From contig JANCRA010000014.1 in assembly GCA_024362935.1 (NCBI GenBank), positions 1,321,001 through 1,385,000 on the forward strand: a DNA stretch of 64,000 nt, written 5' to 3'. The notes under the pieces are model-generated. The model had not been told where the DNA came from. It saw only the letters and a list, made by a program, of their open reading frames with translations, and did not search any database. Numbering within the stretch: the stretch's first letter is position 1; every line of letters starts with the position of its first letter. This document shows positions 42,065 to 54,300 of this stretch, piece by piece. Position numbers and translations under genes: made by a program. The DNA is from Setophaga petechia. Taxonomy: Eukaryota; Chordata; Aves; Passeriformes; Parulidae.

Positions 42065-43389
42065 GCCTCGTTCTTTCTTTTCTGTGTCTGTCAGTGTGCA
42101 GTGGGATTGGAACCCTCCAGGGGTGGGTTATGAGGAGAGGGGATCCCCTGTGTTGGTGAACTCACTGAGCAGACTCTGTGTTGCAGAGTCTGGACAGGGA
42201 TGGGTGGGTCCAGGCAAACTCAGTCCTCACTGAGGACTGGATCCCAGTGCCTTTCCAGGACCTCAGTGCCTTCCCTCCTCGTGCTGCCCAGCCTTTCCTG
42301 GCAGCTGCAGCAGTGAGAGGTGCCCCCACGGACCCCCACTGCCAGCTCTGGCTTCTCCAACTCCCCCTGTTGGGGACCAGAGGGGACCCCTGGATTCAGC
42401 CCCCAGCTCCCCTCGCTGCTCCAGCTTTGCAGCCACTTGAAGAATTTTCCATGGTGGGGGCAGGGGGTCCTGGAGGATTTCACTCCAACACATCACAGCA
42501 GCTTCAGAAGAGCCAGGGGGTCCCACTGTCCCCTGCCCAGCCCTCAGCCCCTCCCTTGGCACTGCTGGCACCAGGACTGGTGCTCACACTGCCACAGCAG
42601 GATGGCAGTGCCATGTCCCAGCTGCAGACAGAGGGGGTTTTTCCCCCCCACCCTTTTCCTGGGCTGTGGGATGAGTGTGGAACCAATGCTGGGACCAGGG
42701 GCTGCTCCTGTGTCAGGGGCTTCAAGAAAGCAGCCGCAGGTAACACTTGTTCTTGGATTCATTTCCATCCCTGGTCTTTATTTTGTTAAACAGCCATAAA
42801 TTTTGTAGTCACAGAGAGGCCTTTCATGAGCATGTAAAGCTGGAAATCCCATCTGACCTCGGTGCTGGTGACCTTGGGAGTCTCCAGGGTCAGTTTTCCT
42901 CCCGGTGTGACTCCCAGATGTGTGTGGGGGTGTGGATCCCTCAGAGGGAGGTAAAACAATGCAGATGGGATTTTTTTAGTGTGATTTTTCAATGTGAGTT
43001 TGCAGGTGTGATTTTTCAGTGTGGCTTTCAACGTGATTTTGCAGAGGGGAGTTTTTCCACCATTGCAGGTCTGAAGCTGAGCACCGAGTGATGCTGCTGC
43101 CCCAGAAATCACATTTGTGAGTAAATTTTAGAAGGAAGAGGGAAGTAAAGCCTGTTTGCAGTTTGGCTGCTCTGTTGGCTCTTCCCAGGGGCTCACGTGG
43201 TGCTGGGTGCCAACACGTTCCCTTGCTAGAGGGGGTCACAGATTCCCCTGGCCCCCTCTGAGGTTTGGGGGCACCGGGTGCCTTTGTGGGTGTTCCCAGA
43301 TGGGTCCTGGAACCCCCGGCTGCACCCCAGGACCCCCAACACCAGCTGGGCCAGGGGGTCCCCAGTCCTGAGAGGGGTCAGGAGCACCA

Positions 43390-43935
43390 TGGAGAGGGGG
43401 CTGAGCTGGGGCAGTGAACTGGGGCTGGGGGAGAACCAAACTGGGGCTGAGCTGGGGGCAATGGGGCTTGGGGAACCAAACTGGGGGGCCTGGGGGGGCA
43501 AACGAGGCTGGGGGTGCAGTGGGCTGTGGGAGCTGGGGCCGGGGTTGGGGAGAGAGAACTGGGGCTGAGGGGGGCGAGCTGGGCCGGAGATCGGGACCGG
43601 GGCTGGGGTTTGGGAACCGGGCTGGGGAGACAAACCAGGCTCGAGGGGCGATCAGACCGGGACTGAGCCTCGTGTTGTGGGGGAGCGAACCGGGGCTGGG
43701 GGGTCCGAACCAGAGCTGGAAGGGTCTGAACCGGGGCTGGGGGGTGATTTTACCGAGACTGGGGGTTCGAACGGGGACTGGGGCGGTCTCAACCGGGCTG
43801 AGGGTCCATACAGGGACTGTGGGGGTCTGAACCGGGCTGGGGGTCCGAACAGGGATTGGAAGGGTCTGAACCGGGGCTGGGGGTCCCTGAACCGCGACTG
43901 GAGGGGTCTCAACCGGGGCTGGGGGTCAGATCCGG
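43390..43935. repeat. G-rich minisatellite upstream of SLC22A31
   Basis: Imperfect repeats of a 25-35 bp unit around GAACCGGGGCTGGGGGTCC(G/C), with G-runs of three to seven on the + (SLC22A31 sense) strand. It ends about 110 bp before the start codon. Many G-runs are spaced closely enough for G-quadruplexes. Confidence 0.85.
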
Positions 43936-44042
43936 AGGGAGCGGTCGGGGCGGTGCCGCGGGGCGGGTCCGGCCGGTGCCGCCCCACCTGGCCGCGCCGA
44001 TCCCGAGCGCGGTGCCGGTGGCGGTGCCCGGTGGCGGTGGCG

Positions 44043-47073
<3,031 letters not shown>

Positions 47074-47213
47074 CCCGACCCCTGAGGGGGCTGAGCAGGG
47101 ACCCCCGCCCAGGGAGCAGCAGGAGCCGAGGGCTGGGCCGGGTCCCGCCCCGGAGCGGCGGTGCTGGGGGCCTGGGACGGGGGTGAAGCCCCCCGGGGGC
47201 GCTGCGGGGTCCC

Positions 47214-47219
47214 AATAAA
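47214..47219 (+). terminator. SLC22A31: SLC22A31 polyadenylation signal
   Basis: AATAAA 141 bp after the stop, followed by a TGCCTTGTTTCTACTGGTGC downstream element. The CDH15 signal on the other strand lies only 58 bp further right. Confidence 0.88.
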
Positions 47220-47277
47220 AGTGCCTTGTTTCTACTGGTGCGGGGGGGTCACGCACCCCCGCCACCAACCCCCGCTC

Positions 47278-47283
47278 TTTATT
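47278..47283 (-). terminator. CDH15: CDH15 polyadenylation signal
   Basis: TTTATT on the + strand is AATAAA for CDH15, about 297 bp after its stop codon. The expected cleavage zones of the two convergent genes meet at about 47248. Confidence 0.85.
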
Positions 47284-47579
47284 ATGGGGGTGCCCAGGGG
47301 TCTCCTCGCCCCCTCCCCAGCTGTGTGGGGCTCACCCCCGCGTTCTCCCCCAGGTTTGCTGAGCTGGGCTCTGCGGGGTGTGTGGGTGTGCCCCCCCTGC
47401 ACGGAGGCCTCTCGTTGCACACGAGTGTGCAAAGCCGCTCCAGCCGGGCATCCTGTGCGGGTCCGTTCGTGAAGTCGCAGCTCTGGGCATCTCCTGTGCG
47501 TGTGTGTGAGCTACCCGCTGCCCCGTCCCTGCCCCAGCCCCTCCTGGGCACTGGGGTGTCCCCTCCTGCCCCCTCCCCG
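47284..47579 (-). other. CDH15: CDH15 3'UTR
   Basis: Short GC-rich UTR between the CDH15 stop and its AATAAA. No repeat family recognised. Confidence 0.75.
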
Positions 47580-47777
47580 CTAGTGCCCGTACAGGTCGGC
47601 CAGGCGGCGGAAGCGGGGCCCCCACTCGCTCAGGTAGTCGTAGTCCTGGTCCTCGTCCGTCAGGCTGGACACGATGGAGCTCAGCGGGCTGGCCACCGAG
47701 CCCGAGCCCTCGTAGTCGTAGATGAGGGCGGTGTCATAGGGCGGCACGCTGGGGTCACTGTCAGCCGCCTCCAGCCC
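47580..47777 (-). CDS. CDH15: CDH15 coding exon 14 with stop
   Basis: Residues 726-790. Catenin-binding region [35 protein letters not shown] and [14 protein letters not shown]. Stop TAG at 47582-47580. Confidence 0.96.
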   Translation of the reverse strand, partial: GLEAADSDPSVPPYDTALIYDYEGSGSVASPLSSIVSSLTDEDQDYDYLSEWGPRFRRLADLYGH

Positions 47778-50700
47778 CTGCGGGGACAGGGGGTCACCGT
47801 CGGCCCCCGGTGATTGGGGACTGGTGGGGGCTGCCGGGGCCGGACCCACCTCATTGATGAATTCCTCGATGTCCGAGGGGCTGCTGGGCAGCTTGCGGGG
47901 GGCCACGGGGGTCCCGGAGCTGAGCGGGGCGTCCCTGCGCAGGGGGGGCTTGGCCCGGGGCGAGAAGAGCTCGGGATGCCGGAGCTGGTTGATGTCGTAG
48001 GCGTCCTGCGGGGCCGGGAGGGCTTTAGAGGTGCAGGGCTGAGCTGCGCCCCTCCGGGACCCCCCTGCCACGGGCCCTGCTCACCTGGTCCTCCTCGCCC
48101 CCGCCCTGCTCGTCGTAGTTGAGGATGTTGTCGCGCATGTCGTCCCGAGAGCGCTGCAGGAGCCCCTTGCGCAGGGCCCGGCGGCGGCCGCGCACCCGCG
48201 CAGCGCCCAGAGCCACCAGCACTGCGGGGACACCGCGGGGACAGCACGGGGACAGCACGGGGACACGGGACATGGAGACACCACGGGGGGGACACGGGAC
48301 ACGCGTGTGAGCATGGGGAGGCACGGCGGGCACGGGGTGATGGCGGGAGTGGGATGCAGTCGGGCTGGGAGGAGGGATAGGGATGGAGGCAGGGATTGGG
48401 GTGGGATTGGGGTGGGATGGGCAATGAGGGAGATGACGGGGTCGGGATTGCGCTCAGGAGGGGTTGCTGGGCAGGGGGAGGCGTTGAGGGTCATGGGTGG
48501 GGTTGGGTGGGAGGCCAGGCCCAGGATGGGGCGCAGGGTGGGGGTCAGGGTGACAGAATGGGCTGGTGGGGCTCGGGAGGGCTGGCCAGGACCAGCACGG
48601 GGCTGGGGTGGAGGGGTGGGGGAAGGACGGTGGGAGCCCCACTCACCGAGGAGGAGGATGGTGCTGCCCACGATGATCATGAGCGCCCCGAGGGTGATGC
48701 CGGCCCCGGCGCTGGCCGCGGCCAGAGCCCCGTCCAGGCAGGTCCCGTCGCGGCCGCAGCGGCACACGGAGACGTTCAGCAGCTGCTGCTGCTCCCGCGG
48801 GGGCGTCCCCGAGTCCCGCAGCAGCAGCGGCAGCGAGTAGGGCCCCTCGGGCAGCTCGGCCAGCACGGCCAGCACAGCGTGGGTCACTGCGGGGTGGGCA
48901 GGGGTCAGCGGGACCCTCTGTGCAGCGTCCTCCCCCCGCCCTGAGGCTGACCCTCACCATTGAAGCGGGCGAGGCTCCAGTTGCGGGCGAGCTGCGGGTG
49001 CTGGGGGCTGAGCTGGAAGTGGAAGGGGGCTCCATGGGGGGGGCGGTCATCGTCGGTGGCCCCCAGGAGCAGGGTCCCCCCGCGGCCCGGCCGCCCGCAG
49101 AGCACCCCGGCCGGCGGCTGCAGCTGCGGAGCGTGGTCGTTCACCTCCAGGATCTCGATGGAGAGGGTGCCGGTGGCCGAGAGCGGGGGCTCGGCTGGGG
49201 ACAGAGCGCGGGGATCAGCGGGGGCGGCGGGGGCGCGGGGCCCGCGGGGGCACCACGGGGCTCACCATCGTCGCGGGCGAGCACCAGGGCGATGTACCAG
49301 CCGCCCTGCAGGAAGGCGGACGGGTGCAGCAGCTCCCGCTTGGTGCGCACGGTGCCGGCGTGAGGGTCCATCTGCAGCCAGTCCGCGGGGTCGTAGAGCA
49401 GCGCGTAGCTGTGGGCGAGGGGCTGCGTGAGGCATCGCCCCCAGCCCGCGCCGCGGTGCCGGGGAGGGGAGGGAGCGGCGCTCACGAGAGGCTCTGGAGC
49501 TGGTGGGTGTCGGGGTCGCTGGCGGTGTAGGTGGTGATGGCCGTGCCCGGGGGTGTCCCCTCCAGGACGCTGATCCGCCGCGGGTTCTCGCGGAACGCGG
49601 GCGCCTCGTTGACGTCCCGCACCCGCACCCGCACCGTGGCCAGAGCCCGGGGGCTGCCGGGGGCCGAGGGCTCCAGCGGCCGCTCGTTCTGCACCGACAC
49701 CGTCAGCTCGAAGCGGTCCCGCACCTCATGGTCCAGCGGCTGCGGGAGGGGCCGGGGGTCAGCGGAGCCCTGAGACCCCCGGTGACCCCCGTCTGCCCGG
49801 TGAGACCCCCGGGGACCCCCGGTGCCCCTGCCCACCTTGAGCACGGAGAGCACGCCGTCGTTGGTGTGCGGGTCGGTCCGGATGGCGAAGGCGCCCTCGG
49901 GGTCGCCCTCCAGGATGGTGAATTTGGCCAACCAGCTGGGCGAGCCCGCCAGGTCCTTGTCGTGCACAAAAACCCTGCCCACGTCCACGCCGGCCGCCTG
50001 CTCCTCCACCTCCATGGAGAACTGGGGCAGAGCGGAGCGGGGCTGGACTCTGCCCCTTTGGGATGCTCAGACCCCGGGTGGGGGCAGCTCCCGCCCCGCT
50101 GAGCCCGGCTCGTCCCCACAGCCCGGCAGGTACCTCCTCCTTGGTGAACTCGGGCGCGTTGTCGTTGATATCCTCCAGGTAGATGACGGCCATGGCCGTG
50201 GTGGTCAGCCCGTCCCCGGACATGTCGGCCGCCTGCACCGTCAGGTTGTACACTTCCATGATCTGTGGGGAACGAGGGGCCAGAGCTGAGCCCCCCCGGG
50301 CCTCAGGGAGCACAGGGATCCCCCAGGAGCACAGGGATCCCCCAGAGAGCACAGAGATCCCCCCAGGGAGCACAGAGATCCCCCAGGAGCACAGAGATCC
50401 CCCAAGGAGCACAGAGATGCCCCAGGGAGCACAGAGTTGGCCCAGGGAGCACAGAGATCCCCCCAGGGAGTACAGAGATCCCCCAGGAGCACAGAGATCC
50501 TTCAGAGAGCACAGAGATCCCCCAGGGAGCACAGGGATCCCCCAGAGAGCACAGAGATCCCCCAGCTCTGCTCTCCCCCCTGTCCCCACGCTCATGGACG
50601 GAGCTGTGGTTTCCCCGTGTGGGGGTGCCCGTGGCTGCCCCGAGTGTCGGTGCCCGCCCAGCTCCATCCCGGTGCCCCCACCCCGGTACCTCCCGGTCGA

Positions 50701-53327
50701 GGCCGGGCCGTGCCGTGCAGATCTCCCCCGTGGTGGCGTTGATGCTGAACATTCCCGCAGCGCCCTGCTCCAGGATGGAATAGCGCAGGGCCGCGTTATC
50801 CGTGTCGGGGTCGTCGGCGTCGGTGGCATCCACCGTCATCACACAGGTCCCTGTGGGCCAGGAGCGCCTGCTGGGTGCTGGCTCGGGGCTGGCTCGGTCC
50901 CCCCATCCCATCCCATCCCATCCCATCCCATCCCATCCCATCCCATCCCATCCCATCCCATCCCATCCCATCCCATCCCATCCCATCCCATCCCATCCCA
51001 TCCCATCCCATCCCGGCCCCCCAGGCGGACCCACCTGGCTCAGCCCCCTCCACCACCCTCCCGGTGAACACGTCCTGCCGGAACAGCGGCCGGTTGTCGT
51101 TCTGGTCCACCACGATGATCTCCAGGTCCGTGGGCTCCTCCAGGGTGACCCCGCCCAGGTCCAGAGCGAAGGCTCTGAGCTGTGGGTGCACAGTGAGGGC
51201 CGGGGTCTGCCTGGGCACCCAGGGAGGGGCTGTGGGCGCCCAGGGCCGCCCTTACCCGGTAGCGGTCGTGCTCCTCCCGGTCCAGCATGGCGTTGAGGAA
51301 AACCTTCCCGCTGAACTTGTCGATGGAGAAGATGCCCAGGGGCTCCTCATCCACCCCCGGCCCTTTGATGCTGTAGATCACCCCGCCGGGCTGCTGCTTG
51401 TCTGACTTGATCTGCCCCAGGAAAATCAGGGCTGGGGGCCCCAGGCTGGGGTCTGTGCCCCTCTGGGGTGCCCCTGTGCAATCCCCCTGCCCAGGATGGC
51501 CCCACTCTGCGAGAGAGGCGGGGGGGGCTCTCACCTACCTGCACCAGCAGGTGGGGGATGCGCTTGTGGTTCTCTGAGACGCTGATGGGGGGGATCACCC
51601 AGGCCCTCTTCACCCTCCGAGGGGCCTCGTGCTGCCCCCAGGTCTGGGGGGCTGCAGCTCCTGCCTGGGCTGGGCTGGCACCCTGGGGGGACACGGTGCT
51701 GCCAGAGACCCCCAGACTCTGGGCTGGGGTGGGATGCCAGGGCAGGGTGTGCACGGTGGGGTACACGGTGCTGGGACCCCCTGATGGGGCTGGGGGTGGG
51801 TCTGGGGTAACGCAGAGAGCACCCAGCTTCCCCAGGAGCTCTGTGTCAGTGTCCCCTGCCACCCCGGTGTGGTGGTGGTGGGTGTCCTGCTGGGCTCACC
51901 AGGAAGGGGCGCCCCACAAATGGCCCTGGTGGTGCCCTGGGCATGGGCTGTGCCCCACAGGACCCTGGGGAAGGGGGTACCCCGGACAGGCAGCACACAC
52001 CATGGCCTTCCCCCACGTCACGGTCACCACACGGATGTGGCAGAGGGGGTTGGGGGCTCAGGGATCAGTTTGGGCTGCCAGTGTGACCCTGGGGGACAGG
52101 GCTGGGGTGCTGGGGGAGGCAGAGGGAGCTGGGGGCTGTGAGGGGGAGATTGCGAATGGAAACAAGGGGAACAGGAGTTGTGGTGGGCCGCAGGGGCTCA
52201 GGAAGCTGTGGGGACAAGGAGGGGTTGTGGGGCTGTGTGGGGCCGAGGTCAGGGATTTGGGGTGATTGTGGGGGGACTGTGGGAGCTGGGGGTGGTGAGG
52301 GGACAGAGAGATCTGCATGCAGCCACCGACCCCCAGCTCCGTGCCAGCCTCGTGCTGGGCCTGGGGACGGGCGCTGTCCCCTCTCCGAGGAGGGAGCACA
52401 TCTGGGCAGTGCCAGCCTTGCGCCCACATCTGTGCCCAGCTGTGCCTGCACCGCTGGCTGCCGGGGGGTCCCTGGAGCCCCAGGGGCCGTGTGTGCCCTG
52501 CTGGGGGGACAGGGGACCGGGGCAGTGGGGCTGGCTGTGCCGGGGGTCCCCGGGAGGGGGTGTGGGGAGGGGGGCTCTGTCCCAGCCCCACGGGGTGGGC
52601 AGGACAAGGGGCTGGTTCTGAGGCTCGGGGGCTGCGCTGTGGCCTCCAGGTCTTTCTCTGCTCCCTCCCTCAGCAGGAGAAGCCCCCCGCCCGTCCCTGG
52701 GGGCCGCTGGAGCTGGGGGGCATAGGGATGCGAGGGGGGGACGCTGGGGGCCCCGTTCCTGTGGGGCTGATCCCCTTTTCCTTCCCCTGCCCTGAGGCAG
52801 CCGAGCACAGGCTCCAGGCCAGAGCCCCAACGGCGCCTGTGGCTCAGGCCGGAGATGAGGATGAGGATGAGGGGCTCTGGGGGGGCGTGAGCGGACAGGG
52901 GGGTGCAGGGAGCCCTGGGACCGCAGCTGGGGTGGGCAAAGAAGAGCAGGGTGTCTTTAAACGGCGAACCCTCCCCCCGATCCCGTCTCAGCCCATCCCG
53001 GTCCAGGCGCAGGCAATGTGCCGGAGCCGCAGGCCCCCCCCTGCCGCCGCCATCTGTGGGGTGGGAAACGGCTCAAGAGGGGCTCCGAGCCCCCATCGCC
53101 CCCAGCCCCATCCCCGCCACCCCCAGGGAGGAGTTTCCACCAGGTCTGGGGTCCGGCCGACCCCCGGCTCCGCGTGCAGGCTCCCCATCCCAGCCGGCCC
53201 TCCTGGGGCACGGGGGTCCCCATCCCGCCCGGTGTCCCCCCGTTCCCCCGCGGTCCCGGTGTCCCCCAGCCCTTACCCGGGCGCAGAGCGGGGCGAGCAG
53301 GCAGGCGAGGAGGAGCGGGGGGCCCAT
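47580..53327 (-). CDS. CDH15: CDH15, cadherin-15 / M-cadherin (spliced, 14 coding exons)
   Basis: Type I classical cadherin for calcium-dependent adhesion of myogenic cells, at the plasma membrane with beta-catenin and p120. Fourteen exons join to 2373 nt (790 aa). A signal peptide (1-17) and short propeptide end at the furin-type RRVKR (51-55). Mature EC1 then starts AWVIPP with the adhesive Trp57. Five EC repeats are marked by calcium linkers DQNDN (154-158), DINDN (262-266), DVNEAP (378-383) and EVNDHAP (485-491). EC1 carries RAFALDLGG, the FAL that replaces the HAV of E/N-cadherin in M-cadherin. EC5 has [15 protein letters not shown] is about 606-633, p120 site [16 protein letters not shown], beta-catenin site [15 protein letters not shown]. 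The protein ends LADLYGH, about 24 residues shorter than human, which has an extra tail. Same exon count as human. Muscle E-boxes lie upstream. Confidence 0.96.
47850..48005 (-). CDS. CDH15: CDH15 coding exon 13
   Basis: Residues 674-725, [17 protein letters not shown] to DIEEFINE. Acceptor CCCCGCAG|GACGCC and donor AATGAG|GTGGGT. Confidence 0.96.
48085..48221 (-). CDS. CDH15: CDH15 coding exon 12
   Basis: Residues 628-673: end of the membrane helix, the basic stop-transfer [12 protein letters not shown] and juxtamembrane [20 protein letters not shown]. Donor CAG|GTGAGC. Confidence 0.96.
48222..48646 (-). other. CDH15: CDH15 intron 11 (425 bp)
   Basis: G-rich on the + strand with GGGATTGGGGTGGGATTGGGG-type runs (48391-48420) and short GGGGACAGCACG repeats (48236-48262). 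No gene features. Confidence 0.8.
48647..48886 (-). CDS. CDH15: CDH15 coding exon 11
   Basis: Residues 548-627: end of EC5 ([36 protein letters not shown]) and most of the membrane helix ([17 protein letters not shown]). Confidence 0.96.
48958..49194 (-). CDS. CDH15: CDH15 coding exon 10
   Basis: Residues 470-547: end of EC4 ([15 protein letters not shown]) and EC5 with [20 protein letters not shown], close to human from memory. Confidence 0.96.
49266..49408 (-). CDS. CDH15: CDH15 coding exon 9
   Basis: Residues 421-469, [20 protein letters not shown] to [10 protein letters not shown] in EC4. Phases match both neighbours. Confidence 0.95.
49486..49739 (-). CDS. CDH15: CDH15 coding exon 8
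   Basis: Residues 337-421: [22 protein letters not shown]3/EC4 calcium linker DVNEAPAF, then [20 protein letters not shown]. Confidence 0.95.
49836..50021 (-). CDS. CDH15: CDH15 coding exon 7
   Basis: Residues 275-336 in EC3: [40 protein letters not shown], ending LSVLK. Confidence 0.96.
50134..50262 (-). CDS. CDH15: CDH15 coding exon 6
   Basis: Residues 232-274: [20 protein letters not shown] and the EC2/EC3 linker DINDNAPEF. Acceptor TTCCCCACAG|ATCATG and donor GAG|GTACCT. Confidence 0.96.
50300..50575. repeat. Minisatellite filling most of CDH15 intron 5
   Basis: About thirteen copies of a 20-21 bp unit GAGCACAGAGATCCCCCAGG. It occupies 276 bp of the 427-bp intron between exons 6 and 5. 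Confidence 0.93.
50690..50850 (-). CDS. CDH15: CDH15 coding exon 5
   Basis: Residues 178-231 in EC2: [40 protein letters not shown], ending GLDRE. Confidence 0.96.
50902..51014. repeat. (CCCAT)n microsatellite, about 22 units, in CDH15 intron 4
   Basis: Uninterrupted TCCCA pentamers for about 113 bp of a 184-bp intron, ending about 21 bp from the CDH15 donor at 51034. Likely length-polymorphic. Confidence 0.97.
51035..51179 (-). CDS. CDH15: CDH15 coding exon 4
   Basis: Residues 130-177: [20 protein letters not shown] with the M-cadherin FAL tripeptide, then [19 protein letters not shown]. Donor CCAG|GTGGGT. Confidence 0.97.
51256..51411 (-). CDS. CDH15: CDH15 coding exon 3
   Basis: Residues 78-129 in EC1: [20 protein letters not shown] and [20 protein letters not shown]. 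Donor CGG|GTAAGG. Confidence 0.97.
51539..51718 (-). CDS. CDH15: CDH15 coding exon 2 (acceptor uncertain)
   Basis: Encodes the propeptide, the furin site and the start of EC1 ([20 protein letters not shown]). Donor GTGCAG|GTAGGT is clear. The acceptor is chosen at ACCCCAGCCCAG|AGTCTG because it keeps phase 0 and gives SLGVSG after the signal peptide, resembling human SLGVPG. In-frame alternatives at about 51686 and 51653 would shorten the propeptide. Confidence 0.8.
51719..53276 (-). other. CDH15: CDH15 intron 1 (1.56 kb)
   Basis: GC-rich with no transposon recognised. It has a canonical CAGCTG E-box at 52438-52443 and a short (GGATGA)n run at about 52855-52872. Several long open frames on both strands are a by-product of composition. 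Confidence 0.75.
53277..53327 (-). CDS. CDH15: CDH15 coding exon 1 (signal peptide)
   Basis: ATG at 53327-53325 in a strong context (CTCCGCCATGG). 17 codons [17 protein letters not shown] form a hydrophobic signal peptide. Donor GCCCGG|GTAAGG in phase 0. Confidence 0.9.
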
Positions 53328-53610
53328 GGCGGAGCGGGGCACGGCCCGGCCGCCGGCCCCGAGCTAAAATAGCGGCGGGACTGGCTGAGTGACAGCACAA
53401 GTGCTGCGGGCACCGGGCCCCCCCGCGGGCAGCTGGCCCCGCCGCCCCCGGCCCGCGGCCCGCAGCCCCTGCCCTGCCCGGCCCGCGGGGGCCCGACGGA
53501 GGGATGCGGGGGCGCAGGGGGGGCCCCGCTGGCCGGGCCGGGGGCGCGGGGGCCGGGTCGGGGGTGCGGAGCCTCGGGCAGGGCGGGCGGAACGCGGCAG
53601 CTGCGCCGGG
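53328..53610 (-). promoter_or_regulatory. CDH15: CDH15 proximal promoter with muscle-type motifs
   Basis: Upstream of the CDH15 ATG are CTATTTTAG at 53372-53364 (a TATA-like element, also one base short of a MEF2 site), an E-box CAAGTG near 53398, and canonical MyoD-type CAGCTG at 53430-53435 and 53598-53603. The region is CpG-dense. M-cadherin is muscle-restricted in vertebrates, so these are plausible control sites; binding is inferred. Confidence 0.5.
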
Positions 53611-53689
53611 CGCGCTCCGGGGATGCCGCGACGGGGCGGGCGGGAGGGGGAGAGCCGGGCCCGCTGCCCCCCGGCTGCTCCGGCACCGG

Positions 53690-53895
53690 GACAGGGACCG
53701 GCACCGGGACAGGGACCGGCACTGGCACCGAGACAGGGATAGGGACCGTGACAGGGACCGGGACAGCTTTCGACACCGACAGTGGGACAGGGGCCTGGGC
53801 CGGGACCAGGATCAGGATCAGGATCAGGATCAGGATCAGGATCAGGATCAGGATCAGGATCAGGATCAGGACAGGGACCGGGACCGGGACCGGTT
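53690..53895. repeat. Compound minisatellite/hexamer repeat with (GGATCA)n core
   Basis: GGGACAGGGACCGGCACC-type repeats flank an uninterrupted run of about ten GGATCA hexamers at 53809-53870. Located about 360-570 bp upstream of the CDH15 start codon. Confidence 0.93.
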
Positions 53896-54120
53896 CTTCC
53901 GTCCCGCTCGGCCGCGCCTCCCGTCGGGGCGAGCCCGTCCGTCCATCCCCGGCCGTTCCCGGTGCCGGTGCCATCTGTGTTGGCGTCGGGGCCCGTCCCA
54001 GAGCGGGAGTCGGGAGAGGGACCGGCAGCGTCCCGGGCCCGGCGGGTCCCCACCGGGCGGGGGCCGCTCCGGGAGTCCCGACAAGGCTCTCGGCCCCCGC
54101 TGCCTGTCCCGGCGCTGTCC

Positions 54121-54300
54121 CCGACCCCCCGGTCCCGGTGCTTTCTCCGACCCCCTCGGCCAGTCCCAGTGCTGCCCTCGACCCCGCGGCCGGTCCCGGT
54201 GTTTCTCTCGACCCCGGTCTCGGTCCTGGTGCTTCCTCCGACCCCACGGCCGGTCCCGGTGTCTCCCTCGACCCCCGGTGTCCGTCCCGGTGCCGCCGCC
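54121..54300. repeat. 30-bp minisatellite, six units
   Basis: Six consecutive units of the pattern GACCCC(A/G)CGGCCGGTCCCG then GTGTTTCTCTC. Lengths are multiples of three, so all frames stay open through it. Confidence 0.9.

Larger units (their letters stand above)
41936..44042. other. ANKRD11-SLC22A31 intergenic interval (2.1 kb)
   Basis: Contains a short CR1 remnant, unique sequence to about 43.38 kb with local repeats of GTGTGATTTTTC(A/T)GTG type near 42.97-43.04 kb, then a G-rich minisatellite and a CpG-rich run leading to the SLC22A31 start. No gene found. Confidence 0.8.

Noticed and set aside
41936..44042. An extra gene between ANKRD11 and SLC22A31
   Set aside because: Only short frames, a CR1 remnant and a minisatellite are present. 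No zinc-finger or other domain was found.
50300..50575. CRISPR-like repeats of GAGCACAGAGATCCCCCAGG
   Set aside because: Contiguous 20-21 bp units without spacers inside a CDH15 intron.
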